Source: Phycisphaerales bacterium | GTDB lineage: Bacteria; Planctomycetota; Phycisphaerae; Phycisphaerales; SM1A02 | DNA: 54,132 nt | Direction of reading: 5' to 3' | Assembly: GCA_022446795.1 (NCBI GenBank) | Contig: JAKVBX010000002.1 | Coordinates: forward strand, 260,042 to 314,173 | Shown: piece by piece, positions 27,900 through 36,014 of the stretch | Layout: each line of letters opens with the position of its first letter | Numbering within the stretch: the stretch's first letter is position 1 | Notes under the pieces: generated by a model | Databases searched by the model: none | Seen by the model: the letters and a program-made list of their open reading frames with translations, nothing else | Told to the model about the DNA's origin: nothing | Made by a program: the position numbers and the translations under genes

Positions 27900-28709
27900 A
27901 TGACTGCTTCAACCCCTCGACAACCGTTGCTTGACGTCGACCACGCCAGGGTCGTCTTTCCCCAGGGCGGCCCCCATGGCGAGGTCGTCGCGGTTGATGA
28001 TGTCTCGCTGACACTGGACACCGGTCGGACCATGGGCCTCGTTGGTGCCTCGGGCTGCGGCAAGTCCAGCCTCGCTCGCGCGATCATGCACCTCATCCCG
28101 TTGGCCAGCGGGACAATCCGGATCATGGGCGAGGATCTCTCCCGGCTGGGACGCGATGCCCGACGCCGGAAGCGGCGACACTTCCAGATGGTCTTCCAGG
28201 ATCCCGGTGGATCACTCGATGCCCGGATGCGAGCCATCGATCTCGTCTCGGAACCCCTCCAGGTTCACGGGCTGGCCAGTGGGCCCGACCTGCGTGACCG
28301 GGCCCGGGCCGTGCTGGCCTCCGTCGACATCCCGGCCGACGCCGTCGATCGATTTCCCCACCAGTTCTCGGGCGGACAGCGACAGCGGATCGCCATCGCC
28401 CGGGCGGTGGTCACCGAGCCCTCCCTGCTGGTCTGTGATGAGCCCACCTCGGCCCTGGATGTCTCCGTGCAGGCACAGGTCCTGGATGTCCTGCGGAACA
28501 TCCAGCAGGATCGCGACCTGGGAATGCTGTTCATCACCCACGACATGGGGGTCGTGCGGCAGATGTGTGATGACGTACTGGTGATGGACGCCGGCCGGGT
28601 GGTCGAGGCCGGGCCAGTGGACACGGTGCTGGATGCCCCCGCCCACCCCGTGACCAGATCACTGCTGGCCGCCTCGATGGGTACTCACGCCATGGGCGTG
28701 GATGGGTAG
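27900..28709 (+). CDS. Oligopeptide/dipeptide-type ABC transporter ATP-binding protein (OppF/DppF-like), solitary
   Basis: 269 residues. Walker A GASGCGKSS is at about residues 49-57, the Q-loop is FQDPGGSLDARM (a hallmark of the Opp/Dpp ATPases), the signature is FSGGQRQRIAIARA, Walker B LLVCDEP, the D-loop SALDVSVQ and the H-loop FITHDMG. The C-terminal Opp/Dpp extension is short, ending soon after the HPVTRSLLAA segment. Permeases, the OppD partner and the binding protein are all missing nearby, so its membrane partners must be elsewhere. The next gene, thyA, begins 12 nt after the stop. Assignment to the ATPase family is certain; the substrate class is inferred. Confidence 0.88.
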   Translation: MTASTPRQPLLDVDHARVVFPQGGPHGEVVAVDDVSLTLDTGRTMGLVGASGCGKSSLARAIMHLIPLASGTIRIMGEDLSRLGRDARRRKRRHFQMVFQDPGGSLDARMRAIDLVSEPLQVHGLASGPDLRDRARAVLASVDIPADAVDRFPHQFSGGQRQRIAIARAVVTEPSLLVCDEPTSALDVSVQAQVLDVLRNIQQDRDLGMLFITHDMGVVRQMCDDVLVMDAGRVVEAGPVDTVLDAPAHPVTRSLLAASMGTHAMGVDG

Positions 28710-28712
28710 GAT
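28707..28712 (+). promoter_or_regulatory. -10-like box TAGGAT, built on the upstream stop codon, for thyA
   Basis: TAGGAT includes the TAG stop of the ATPase gene and ends 9 nt before the thyA ATG. AGGA inside it could instead act as an SD, so the role is ambiguous. Confidence 0.3.
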
Positions 28713-28721
28713 GGACGACTG

Positions 28722-29516
28722 ATGCAGAACTACCTTGACCTGCTCCGACACGTTCGCACCAACGGCAGTCCCCGCGAGGACCGCACGGGCACCGGTACGC
28801 TCAGTTGCTTCGGTCAGTCAATGCGATTCGATCTCTCCGAGGGCTTCCCACTGGTCACCACCAAGAAGGTGCACCTGAAGTCCGTCATCGGCGAGCTCCT
28901 GTGGTTCCTGCGTGGCGACACCAACATCCGCTGGCTCAATGACAACGGAATCTCAATCTGGGACGAGTGGGCTGACGAGAACGGCAACCTCGGCCCGGTG
29001 TATGGACACCAGTGGCGATCATGGCCGACCGCCGATGGTCGAACCATCGACCAGATCTCGACCGTCATCGAACGGATCCAGACCAACCCGCAGTCGCGAC
29101 GGCTGATCGTCAATGCCTGGAACGTCGGCGAACTGGACAAGATGGCGTTGCCCCCCTGTCACGTGCTGTTCCAGTTCTATGTCGCTGATGACAAGCTCTC
29201 CTGCCAGTTGTACCAGCGAAGCGCAGACCTGTTCCTGGGCGTACCGTTCAACATCGCCTCCTATGCCCTGCTGACCATGATGATCGCCCAGTGCACCGGG
29301 CTCACGCCCGGCGATTTCATCCATGCCATCGGTGATGCGCACATCTACAGCAACCACCTCGAGCAGGTAGACACGCAGTTGCAGCGTGAGCCTCGACCGA
29401 GACCGATGATGACGCTGAACCCCGAGGTCACCAGCGTTTTCGACTTCACGCTCGATGACTTCACCCTGGCCGACTATGACCCGCATCCCCGGCTGTCGGC
29501 CCCGGTCGCCGTCTAG
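28722..29516 (+). CDS. thyA: Thymidylate synthase
   Basis: 264 residues, identical in length to E. coli ThyA and strongly similar throughout. It methylates dUMP to dTMP using methylene-THF. Landmarks: [45 protein letters not shown], catalytic Cys in [12 protein letters not shown], and the folate/dUMP site [11 protein letters not shown]-like [11 protein letters not shown], then DAHIYSNH and EPRPRP. It is followed by folA after 18 nt, the classical pairing that regenerates tetrahydrofolate from the dihydrofolate this enzyme produces. Confidence 0.98.
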   Translation: MQNYLDLLRHVRTNGSPREDRTGTGTLSCFGQSMRFDLSEGFPLVTTKKVHLKSVIGELLWFLRGDTNIRWLNDNGISIWDEWADENGNLGPVYGHQWRSWPTADGRTIDQISTVIERIQTNPQSRRLIVNAWNVGELDKMALPPCHVLFQFYVADDKLSCQLYQRSADLFLGVPFNIASYALLTMMIAQCTGLTPGDFIHAIGDAHIYSNHLEQVDTQLQREPRPRPMMTLNPEVTSVFDFTLDDFTLADYDPHPRLSAPVAV

Positions 29517-29534
29517 CCCAACGGGACGCCGCTC

Positions 29535-30020
29535 ATGCGAATCACGCTCATCGCTGCTGCCGCCGAGAACGACGTCATCGGCCGCGATGGCGATCTTCCG
29601 TGGCGACTTCCCGCCGACATGGCGAGATTTCGACGGACGACAATCGGGCACCCGGTCATCATGGGCCGACGAACCTGGGAGTCGTTGCCCAAGCCGCTGG
29701 AAGACCGAACGAACATCGTGCTGACGAGAAACGGTGGCTTCTCCGCACCAGGAGGCGTAGTCGCGACCAGTCTCGATGATGCGATCGTGGCGTGCGGCAA
29801 GGCACAGGAGTGCTTTGTCATCGGTGGCGGCGAACTCTACCGCCTGTTCATCCCCCAGGCGCATCGCCTGCTCCTGACTCGCGTGCATTCGACCGTCGAC
29901 GGCGATGCGACTTTTCCGCCGATCGACGCTTCCGCCTGGTCGCTGGTGTCGAGCGAAGAACGTCAAGCGGATGAACGCAATGAGCATGACATGACCTTCG
30001 AGGAGTGGCAGCGGTCCTGA
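29535..30020 (+). CDS. folA: Dihydrofolate reductase
   Basis: 161 residues, the normal size (E. coli 159). It reduces dihydrofolate to tetrahydrofolate with NADPH. Landmarks: ITLIAAAAENDVIGRDGDLPW (residues ~3-23, read as an overall match), acid residue in LPADMARFRRTT, GHPVIMGRRTWESLP, IVLTRN, and the NADPH-binding FVIGGGELYRLF. GGGA lies ~8 nt before the ATG. It is the second gene of a thyA-folA unit. Confidence 0.97.
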   Translation: MRITLIAAAAENDVIGRDGDLPWRLPADMARFRRTTIGHPVIMGRRTWESLPKPLEDRTNIVLTRNGGFSAPGGVVATSLDDAIVACGKAQECFVIGGGELYRLFIPQAHRLLLTRVHSTVDGDATFPPIDASAWSLVSSEERQADERNEHDMTFEEWQRS

Positions 30021-30092
30021 CCGCCTGGCATCTTCCTGATCTTCCGCATTCCTTTCCGGTGACGGACACGCGGCGCGGTACATCACGTGCCG

Positions 30093-30108
30093 GTGACACG
30101 GATGTCAC
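30093..30108. repeat. Inverted repeat GTGACA-CGGA-TGTCAC
   Basis: A perfect 6-bp dyad with a 4-nt loop, 24 nt before the lipoprotein ATG. It could be an operator or an mRNA hairpin just before the SD. Confidence 0.35.
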
Positions 30109-30131
30109 TGTCCAAACGAAAGGAGTTCGCC

Positions 30132-30902
30132 ATGTTGTTTCTTCACTCGACCGTGACCACCATCGGGCTCGGTCTCAGCCTGTTTGCGGCATCGTGCCAG
30201 GGTGGTTTTCACGCCACACCGACGTCACTCTCGGGCTGGTGTCACGTCAACCAACGCCTGGGTCACCACCTGTCCCAGCCACAGCCAATTCTCTGCAGTC
30301 CCCGGATCGTCGGGAGTTTCATCGACGATACCGGCAAGGTGACATCGCTCATCGACATCAATTGCGATCAGCGGCCGGACTATGCTCAATGCGGCAATCG
30401 TCGATGGGAGATCCGCCCCAATGGCCCGCAGGCGCTGCCGCACGGACCAACACCCTGGTATCACCAGCAGCAGCCGATCCGGTACAGCGAACCCCAGTTC
30501 GGCAATCGAACCGCTGCCGAGTGGATCGTGGCCACCGGCCTGGATGCCCTGGAATCCCCGGGACTGTTCGCCCAGGACTTCTGGTTGCATGAGATCGACA
30601 CTGTCGAATGGCTGCTGGACATCACTATTCCCTCGACGTCCGATTGCCACCGGCCGCGGTTCGCGGACTACGACCTGGGCTACCAGTGGAACGTCATTCC
30701 CGGTGATTCCGGGCCGGAGTTCGAGACCTGGCGTGTGCGTGGAGATCTGAACGAGGTGCTCCGCTTCCTGGTGGACTGCGGTGCCGACAACATGACCATG
30801 GAGACGAAAGCCGGAACACTTGTCATCGAGGTTGTTGATGACGGCGCCGCCGTCGTCGCGATGCTTGATGGCGTTCAGCAGTACCGGGTCGACCTGGACT
30901 GA
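30132..30902 (+). CDS. Hypothetical lipoprotein
   Basis: 256 residues from the ATG at 30132, chosen because AAAGGAG lies 6-7 nt upstream; an in-frame extension 45 nt upstream covers the SD and is less likely. The signal peptide ends in FAASC (lipobox, Cys22). The mature part has no family I recognise. It contains several cysteines (GWCHVNQ, ILCSPR, NCDQRP, QCGNRR, DCHRPR, DCGAD), a proline-rich loop and a C-terminal beta-rich segment. It is exported and lipid-anchored; function unknown. It stands alone between folA and a convergent lipoprotein gene, with a 76-nt gap at the 3' side holding a strong hairpin. Confidence 0.7.
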   Translation: MLFLHSTVTTIGLGLSLFAASCQGGFHATPTSLSGWCHVNQRLGHHLSQPQPILCSPRIVGSFIDDTGKVTSLIDINCDQRPDYAQCGNRRWEIRPNGPQALPHGPTPWYHQQQPIRYSEPQFGNRTAAEWIVATGLDALESPGLFAQDFWLHEIDTVEWLLDITIPSTSDCHRPRFADYDLGYQWNVIPGDSGPEFETWRVRGDLNEVLRFLVDCGADNMTMETKAGTLVIEVVDDGAAVVAMLDGVQQYRVDLD

Positions 30903-30947
30903 ACAGCCGTCCGAAGGAGGGGCTGGTGCTCCCGTGGATGCTGCAGC

Positions 30948-30974
30948 GTTCGCGGGAGTTCCCTCCCGCGGAAC
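30948..30974. terminator. Hairpin between convergent genes (possible bidirectional terminator)
   Basis: CGCGGGAG (30951-30958), loop TTCC, CTCCCGCG (30963-30970), with outer GTT/GAAC extending the stem around one bulge. It sits between the stops at 30902 and 30979. There is no U-tract, so the termination role is inferred from position. Confidence 0.45.
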
Positions 30975-30978
30975 CGCG

Positions 30979-31425
30979 CTACTCGCCTTCGCCCGGCATC
31001 ACCGAGATCAAACCGACAAGCGGTTCCCCCTCGGCCGATTGAAGTTCGATCAACTCCACCTTGGCAGCAGGCCGGGTCCGAAAGAGACCGCCGGCCCGGA
31101 ACTTCTCGCCCAGGTCATCCCGGAATGTGAACAGGTTCATCGTGACCCGCTGGCCGGGAGCGAGCTGCTTGATGCTGGCGGCGTATCGCTGGTTCACCCA
31201 GAGCGTCGCGTCGGTCCACCCCAGGTCGGTGGAGTTCACGATCTCGATGTGCGTGCCATCGCGGAAGACCTGGATGGGCAGCACGTTGGTCGTATGGAGT
31301 TCGTAGGGATAAGGTCTCGTCGCCAGCTTCGGGTCGAAGTTGGGCAGGTTGCAACCTGACCCGGCCATCGAGAGCACCACCAGCACCGGCGAGACGAGAA
31401 TCAGCGTGATTGATCGCGGAATCAT
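30979..31425 (-). CDS. Small hypothetical lipoprotein (YcfL-like size)
   Basis: 148 residues from the ATG at 31425. An ATG at 31437 overlaps the TACAAT box and would not be transcribed from it, so 31425 is preferred. The signal peptide ends with SMAGSGC (lipobox). The mature part reads as a single beta-rich domain: VNSTDLGWTDATLWVNQRY, LAPGQRVTMNLFTFRD, AKVELIELQS. I recognise no family; this pattern resembles small periplasmic immunoglobulin-like folds, but that is only an impression. It is divergent from dus, and their start regions are only ~47 nt apart. Confidence 0.68.
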   Translation of the reverse strand: MIPRSITLILVSPVLVVLSMAGSGCNLPNFDPKLATRPYPYELHTTNVLPIQVFRDGTHIEIVNSTDLGWTDATLWVNQRYAASIKQLAPGQRVTMNLFTFRDDLGEKFRAGGLFRTRPAAKVELIELQSAEGEPLVGLISVMPGEGE

Positions 31426-31435
31426 GATGCTGACC

Positions 31436-31441
31436 ATTGTA
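31436..31441 (-). promoter_or_regulatory. -10 box TACAAT for the small lipoprotein
   Basis: TACAAT matches the consensus at 5 of 6 positions and ends 10 nt before the ATG at 31425. No SD is seen. Confidence 0.45.
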
Positions 31442-31460
31442 CGAAGCGGTCCGGAGGGGC

Positions 31461-31466
31461 CACAAT
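31461..31466 (+). promoter_or_regulatory. -10-like box CACAAT, leaderless dus
   Basis: CACAAT lies 6 nt before the ATG at 31473. It matches at 4 of 6 positions; it is kept because its spacing equals that of the better boxes. Confidence 0.28.
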
Positions 31467-31472
31467 GGTGGG

Positions 31473-32639
31473 ATGTCCGTCGAGATGAACCCACCGGAAC
31501 TGACCCGGCCGATCCTGGATCGGCCCGTGGCGGAAGTCGCCCGGGAGACTCGGGTTGATCCCCGGATCCCGGCACTCGTTCCGGGCTTCGATGCCCCCTT
31601 CTTCCAGGCCGGGCTGGCCGGCTACTCCGATGGGGCCATGCGACTGGTCGCCCGGGACCACGGTTGCCCCTTCTGCGTGACCGAGGCCCTGCTGGACGTC
31701 ACCCTCATCAATGGTGGCAAGGGCCGCGCCCGGGAAGATCCGGACCTGCTCCAGGAAGAATGCGGCACCGGCGATCTCGAGGACAACCGGGCCGCCGGTG
31801 GCAACGACCATCCCCTCGCCGGACAGATCATGGGTACGACGCCCGAGACCATGGCCGAGGCGGCCGGGCTGCTCGTGAAGATGAACTACGACGTCATCGA
31901 CCTCAATCTCGCCTGCCCGGTCAAGAAGATCCGGAAGCGACATCGTGGCGGTCACCTCCTCACAGCACCCGACCAGGCCATCGCCATCCTCGAGGCGGTC
32001 CGGGAGGTCGTTCCCGAAACGATTCCCGTCACGGTCAAACTGCGGCGGGCCTTCGATGACTCCGACGAGATGGCCGAGTCCTTCGAGACGATCTTCAATG
32101 CCGCCTACGACATCGGTTGCAGTTGGACCACGGTCCACTGCCGGACCGTGAAACAGAAGTACAAGGGACCGGGCAAGTGGCCGTTTCTCAAGGACCTGGT
32201 CCGACGGCATCCCGACAAGTTGATCTTCGGCAGTGGCGACATCTGGACCGTCGAGGACATCTTCCTCATGCTGGCTGATACCGGCGTTCACGGTGTCTCG
32301 GTCGCCCGCGGCTGCATCGGGAACCCGTGGATCTTCCGACAGGCTCGCAGCATGATGGCTGGCCGCGACCCGGTGCAGCCAACACTGCTGGAACAGCGAC
32401 AGGCACTGCTGGACCACTTCCACCTGTCCGTTCGCCTGCATGGCGAGGCCTCGGCATCACGACAGATGCGCAAGTTCGGGATCAAGTTCGCGGTTCATCA
32501 CCACGATCCGGAAGCCGTCCGCAAGGAATTCATCGCCGTTCGCTCGATCGAGGACTGGCACGCCGTGCTCGACGCGCATTACCCGGCGGTCAGCGACCCA
32601 GCAGCAGCCGGGCAATCGCCGCCCGTTGCCCATCCGTGA
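31473..32639 (+). CDS. dus: tRNA-dihydrouridine synthase (Dus family)
   Basis: About 388 residues. This FMN-dependent TIM-barrel enzyme reduces uridine to dihydrouridine in tRNA D-loops. Landmarks: FQAGLAGYSDGAMRLVA (FMN/active-site start), YDVIDLNLACPVKKI with the catalytic Cys, VTVKLRRAF, TVHCRTVKQKYKG and the FMN-phosphate site GVSVARGCIGNPWIF. It differs from DusB in an expanded loop after strand 2 (GGKGRAREDPDLLQEECGTG), in NLACP rather than NMGCP, and in RHRGGHLL where DusB has an Ala-rich loop, so the substrate position is uncertain. The C-terminal 50 nt overlap the convergent gene. Confidence 0.9.
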   Translation: MSVEMNPPELTRPILDRPVAEVARETRVDPRIPALVPGFDAPFFQAGLAGYSDGAMRLVARDHGCPFCVTEALLDVTLINGGKGRAREDPDLLQEECGTGDLEDNRAAGGNDHPLAGQIMGTTPETMAEAAGLLVKMNYDVIDLNLACPVKKIRKRHRGGHLLTAPDQAIAILEAVREVVPETIPVTVKLRRAFDDSDEMAESFETIFNAAYDIGCSWTTVHCRTVKQKYKGPGKWPFLKDLVRRHPDKLIFGSGDIWTVEDIFLMLADTGVHGVSVARGCIGNPWIFRQARSMMAGRDPVQPTLLEQRQALLDHFHLSVRLHGEASASRQMRKFGIKFAVHHHDPEAVRKEFIAVRSIEDWHAVLDAHYPAVSDPAAAGQSPPVAHP

Positions 32640-33798
32640 GCGGCTGCTCCATTCGGGCCCGAGCCTGTCGCATCAGCATCGTCCGCTCCCCCGAGTTCTT
32701 CATCAACTTCGTCAGCCACTCGTTGGCGGCTTCGTAGGCCGGCGCGATGTCATCGCACAGGTTGGCCCCGATGGCCCGGCCGGAATACAGAATGCTCTGG
32801 GCCTGTGTTCTCAGCTCATCCCGCCCCACCAGGTACTCCGGAAGGACCTCTATCACCGTGGTCTGCTGCTCCGAGGAACCGTTCTGGAGAATCCAGTCCG
32901 CGATTCGCTCGACGTCGTCACCCGTCGTCCAGAGCCAGGGGTAGTTGGCCGAACGGTACCGCGCGGTCCAGGCCCCGGCCGCCTCGGCGGACGGGCACAC
33001 CTGGTGGATGGCGGCGAACGTCGTGTAGTCGATGCTCTGCCGGGCGCTCCAGCGTTTCGACCGCTCGATCATGACGTTGATGCGGCCATTCGTATCACCG
33101 CTCAGCTGCGCCACGCGGTCCGACAGCGCCGCCTGTCGTTCCGTATCGGCATAGACGCGAATCACGGGCATCATGGCCACCCGCCAGGCGTCAAGTGGTG
33201 CGTCCACCGCGGCTGCCGGCAAGCCTTGCAATTCTGCCTGCTTCGCCTCCTGGACCAGTTCGAAGAAATCGAGCCCACTCCCGTCATAGCGGGAGTCCTG
33301 GCCGTCGACCCGAGCCGGACGGAGGTACACACGGCGATACACCTCGAAGCGTGCGCGATCCAGTGTCTGGCTGTCGACGACCGAACCCAACGTGATCACG
33401 TCCTCGATGAAACTGTCCATCTCGGCATCGGCCTGGGGCCAGTTCTCGGCCTTGGACTTCTCCAGGTCGACTCGCAGGGTCTTCACCTCACCGCTCTTGG
33501 GCCGATACCGTCCCTTCAGGATGCCATCGAGGCGTTCCCGAATGGCCTTGTCGCGTTCGTCGGACTGGTCAGCAACGACCTGCAACCGGTCGATGTACGA
33601 CTCGTACCGCAGTTCGGCAAGCTCGTCCTGGGATTCATCGAATCCAAGAATGACGGTAAAGGCCCGGATGTCCCCCGGCATGACGAGTGGACGAATCCGG
33701 TGTGACTCGAACTGGGCCAGCGTCTCGGAAGAATCCGCCACCAGCCCCGTGGGGGCGAGCAGCAGGACCAATCCAGTCATGAGGGTTCGGAAGAACAT
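32590..33798 (-). CDS. Secreted hypothetical protein
   Basis: 402 residues with a clear signal peptide (MFFRTLMTGLVLLLAPTGLVADS), so it is exported. The mature protein is mostly charged and helical (DELAELRYESYIDRLQ; LRVDLEKSKAENW), with no domain I recognise and no catalytic motif. It lies just downstream of flgH on the same strand, but TACAAT 6 nt before its ATG gives it its own promoter, so membership in the flagellar operon is doubtful. A 421-residue frame on the opposite strand over the same bases lacks a start region and is judged a shadow. The 3' end overlaps dus by 50 nt. Confidence 0.72.
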   Translation of the reverse strand: MFFRTLMTGLVLLLAPTGLVADSSETLAQFESHRIRPLVMPGDIRAFTVILGFDESQDELAELRYESYIDRLQVVADQSDERDKAIRERLDGILKGRYRPKSGEVKTLRVDLEKSKAENWPQADAEMDSFIEDVITLGSVVDSQTLDRARFEVYRRVYLRPARVDGQDSRYDGSGLDFFELVQEAKQAELQGLPAAAVDAPLDAWRVAMMPVIRVYADTERQAALSDRVAQLSGDTNGRINVMIERSKRWSARQSIDYTTFAAIHQVCPSAEAAGAWTARYRSANYPWLWTTGDDVERIADWILQNGSSEQQTTVIEVLPEYLVGRDELRTQAQSILYSGRAIGANLCDDIAPAYEAANEWLTKLMKNSGERTMLMRQARARMEQPLTDGQRAAIARLLLGR

Positions 33799-33804
33799 CG
33801 GCCC

Positions 33805-33810
33805 ATTGTA
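33805..33810 (-). promoter_or_regulatory. -10 box TACAAT, leaderless secreted protein
   Basis: TACAAT is exactly 6 nt before the ATG at 33798, inside the 36-nt gap after flgH. Confidence 0.5.
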
Positions 33811-33834
33811 GGCCCACGACTCGCCCCCGTGAGA

Positions 33835-34881
33835 TCAGAAGGCGAAGATCGCGTCCAGGGCCTGGGCCAGGATGCCCTTGCTCGCGGCATTCCGGACTTC
33901 ACCCTTGTGCCGCTTCTCGACCTGGAGATTGAAGATCTGGTTGGACAGGATGGTGTTCGCCGCGGTCACGTCCTCGGGGCGGCACGTCCCCGTCAACTGG
34001 GTGTACCACTCCTCGTCGTCCGTCTTGATGCGCGTTCGTGCTTCCAGCACGAGGTTCCCGTTGGGACGAATCTCGATGACCTCCGCGGTCAGTCGCGTGA
34101 CCAGTTCATCCTCCCGGACGTACTCGCCCTCGCCTTCGAACTCCTTCTCGCCGACCACGTCGAACTCGGTATAGAACAGCGGGTCATACTCGTTCACGCC
34201 CGGGAAGGACTCGACTCCACCAGCGAGCCCGTACTCCTTCTCCGTCTCCAGTCCCTGGAAGGACGCCGACACGCTGGCTTCACGGACGATGATCTGCACG
34301 AGATCATGCGTATGAAAGAGCCGGGGCTCGACCGGCTGAACCGCGAACATGCTGATGGCCTGCAGATCACTTCCGCCTGGTGTCGATTCCGACCACACGC
34401 CCATCGCCTGGGCCATGATCGATGTCGACTGCATGGGAATGGGAACCGTCATCACCGGGGGCGTCGCCAGCAATGGCAGGCCCGCCAGGGGCGGCAACTC
34501 GGTGGGAATGACGGGATCGATGACACCGAAACCGCCCATCGTGGCTGGCATCATTCCCATGGGACTCATCACCGGACCAAGCTGGTCCATGCCCATGAAA
34601 CCGTTCATCCCACCGACCATCTGCGGAACCAGTGGTCGGCCACCCATGCCACCGTTCCAGTTGCTCCACCCCGCGACACCGCCCAATGCCAATGCGGAAC
34701 TGCTGGGCATGTGCGTCACGGAACTCTGATAATGGTGATGCCGGGGAACGAGCGGATCAGGATGCAGCGTGGCGACCGACCTGGCCGCGTGCATTGGAAC
34801 GATGATTTCATCACTGCTGGCCGCAGCGGAAAGCAGCACCGGTGACACGGCCACCAGGGCCGGCAGAAACAGGCGGGTCAT
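33835..34881 (-). CDS. flgH: Flagellar L-ring protein FlgH with long N-terminal extension
   Basis: 348 residues against ~230 for E. coli FlgH. The C-terminal ~160 residues match the L-ring domain: HDLVQIIVREASVSAS, GEGEYVREDELVTRLTAEV, EIRPNGNLVLEARTRI, LTGTCRPEDVTAANTILS and KGILAQALDAIF. Residues ~60-185 are low-complexity, rich in Gly, Met and Pro (NGGMGG, GMDQLGPVMSPMGMM). The usual FlgH lipobox is absent; the signal (MTRLFLPALVAVSPVLL...AASS) looks like a signal peptidase I type. The ATG at 34881 is chosen because GGAG lies 7 nt upstream; a GTG at 34887 overlaps the flgA stop. It is the last gene of the operon; flgI is not in the window. Confidence 0.85.
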   Translation of the reverse strand: MTRLFLPALVAVSPVLLSAAASSDEIIVPMHAARSVATLHPDPLVPRHHHYQSSVTHMPSSSALALGGVAGWSNWNGGMGGRPLVPQMVGGMNGFMGMDQLGPVMSPMGMMPATMGGFGVIDPVIPTELPPLAGLPLLATPPVMTVPIPMQSTSIMAQAMGVWSESTPGGSDLQAISMFAVQPVEPRLFHTHDLVQIIVREASVSASFQGLETEKEYGLAGGVESFPGVNEYDPLFYTEFDVVGEKEFEGEGEYVREDELVTRLTAEVIEIRPNGNLVLEARTRIKTDDEEWYTQLTGTCRPEDVTAANTILSNQIFNLQVEKRHKGEVRNAASKGILAQALDAIFAF

Positions 34882-34883
34882 GA

Positions 34884-35993
34884 TCACGCTCCTCGATCCA
34901 CGGTGGGATGTTCAACCAGCAACCCCGAGGGCCGGGACTGAACGTCCAGGTCAATGACAGCTTCGCCGGGCCCGGTGATGGTCGCGGAGAAAGTCTCGCG
35001 ATCACGGCCACGGCGCAGTTCGATGGTCTCCCCCAGGCCCCCGCTCGACTCGGCGCGAGCCTTCAACGAGATCGCGGCGCCACCGACAAGGCAGCGAACC
35101 ATGATGGGATCGCCGCGATCCACCAGTTTCACCGCCCGGATATCGCGGCCGCGGAACATGGTGCCGACTCGAACGGGTGCAACGGGCATCTGCCCGATCA
35201 CATCAACCGGTGCCAGCCGGATGCTCCGCTGGGACGGTGTCAACCAGGCTTCGACCGCATTGACCTGCTCGGGCAGGATGGTGGCATGGCGGGAGAGATT
35301 CGCCGCCGCCTCCGCAACGGTGCATCGAATGAGTGGCTTGACCTTCAGCAGCCGCCGCTCACCGGGTCGGCCTTCCGCCCAACGGCGGATCTCCAGGTCC
35401 AACCGGTCGCTCATTCGCATGTCACTCAGGGCCCGGATCTCGTATCGCGTCTCACCAACAGTCGTATCGAGCCACGAGTCGTCCGTAGCGTCAAACACGA
35501 TCCGGAGGGAATCAGGAGTCGTATCAAGTGTGCCGACCAGGAAGCGCATCACCGCGGCCCGCAGGGTCTCGACCCCCGTCGCCTCCACCGCCGATCGCGC
35601 CCCGGCGGTACCGGCCACGGGAACCGCCGACCGCTTGACGGTCATCGGCACCATCGCCTCCGGCGCCACCGCAGACACGGCCTTGGCCGGTCGCACGCGG
35701 ACCGAACCGCCATGGAGATCAACCCGCCCCCAGTGCACACCCGCCTCGTCAAGCCGCTGGCGAATGTCCGTGATGCTGATTCGCACGATGTCACCCGTCG
35801 TCTCGGCCACCGGAAGCCTCGCCCAAGCCTGCGCCTCGGGGCCTTCCAGGATCGCGACATCCTCCAGGTGAATGCTCTTCGCCCGTGGTGAACAGACCGC
35901 CGCGGTCCGCAGCGTGATGCTGTCCGCCGCAGTCATCGTGGTCGTCACCGCGAGGCCAATACTGAAACCGATGATGTCACTGAACCGGATCAT
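34884..35993 (-). CDS. flgA: Flagellar P-ring assembly chaperone FlgA
   Basis: 369 residues, longer than enteric FlgA (219). The signal peptide (about residues 1-22) exports it to the periplasm, where FlgA assists P-ring assembly by FlgI. The C-terminal ~190 residues are the SAF/FlgA domain: RHATILPEQVNAVEAWL, APVRVGTMFRGRDIRAV, VDRGDPIMVRCLVGGAAISL, KARAESSGGLGETIEL. The N-terminal ~150 residues, including an Ala/Val-rich linker, are extra. GGAG lies ~10 nt before the ATG. It sits between flgG (22-nt gap) and flgH in the operon. Confidence 0.88.
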   Translation of the reverse strand: MIRFSDIIGFSIGLAVTTTMTAADSITLRTAAVCSPRAKSIHLEDVAILEGPEAQAWARLPVAETTGDIVRISITDIRQRLDEAGVHWGRVDLHGGSVRVRPAKAVSAVAPEAMVPMTVKRSAVPVAGTAGARSAVEATGVETLRAAVMRFLVGTLDTTPDSLRIVFDATDDSWLDTTVGETRYEIRALSDMRMSDRLDLEIRRWAEGRPGERRLLKVKPLIRCTVAEAAANLSRHATILPEQVNAVEAWLTPSQRSIRLAPVDVIGQMPVAPVRVGTMFRGRDIRAVKLVDRGDPIMVRCLVGGAAISLKARAESSGGLGETIELRRGRDRETFSATITGPGEAVIDLDVQSRPSGLLVEHPTVDRGA

Positions 35994-36014
35994 TCGCTAT
36001 CGACTCCTCACCGA

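Noticed and set aside
32440-33705. 421-codon plus-strand frame
   Set aside because: Opposite the signal-peptide-bearing secreted protein and overlapping dus; no ribosome site or recognisable domain.
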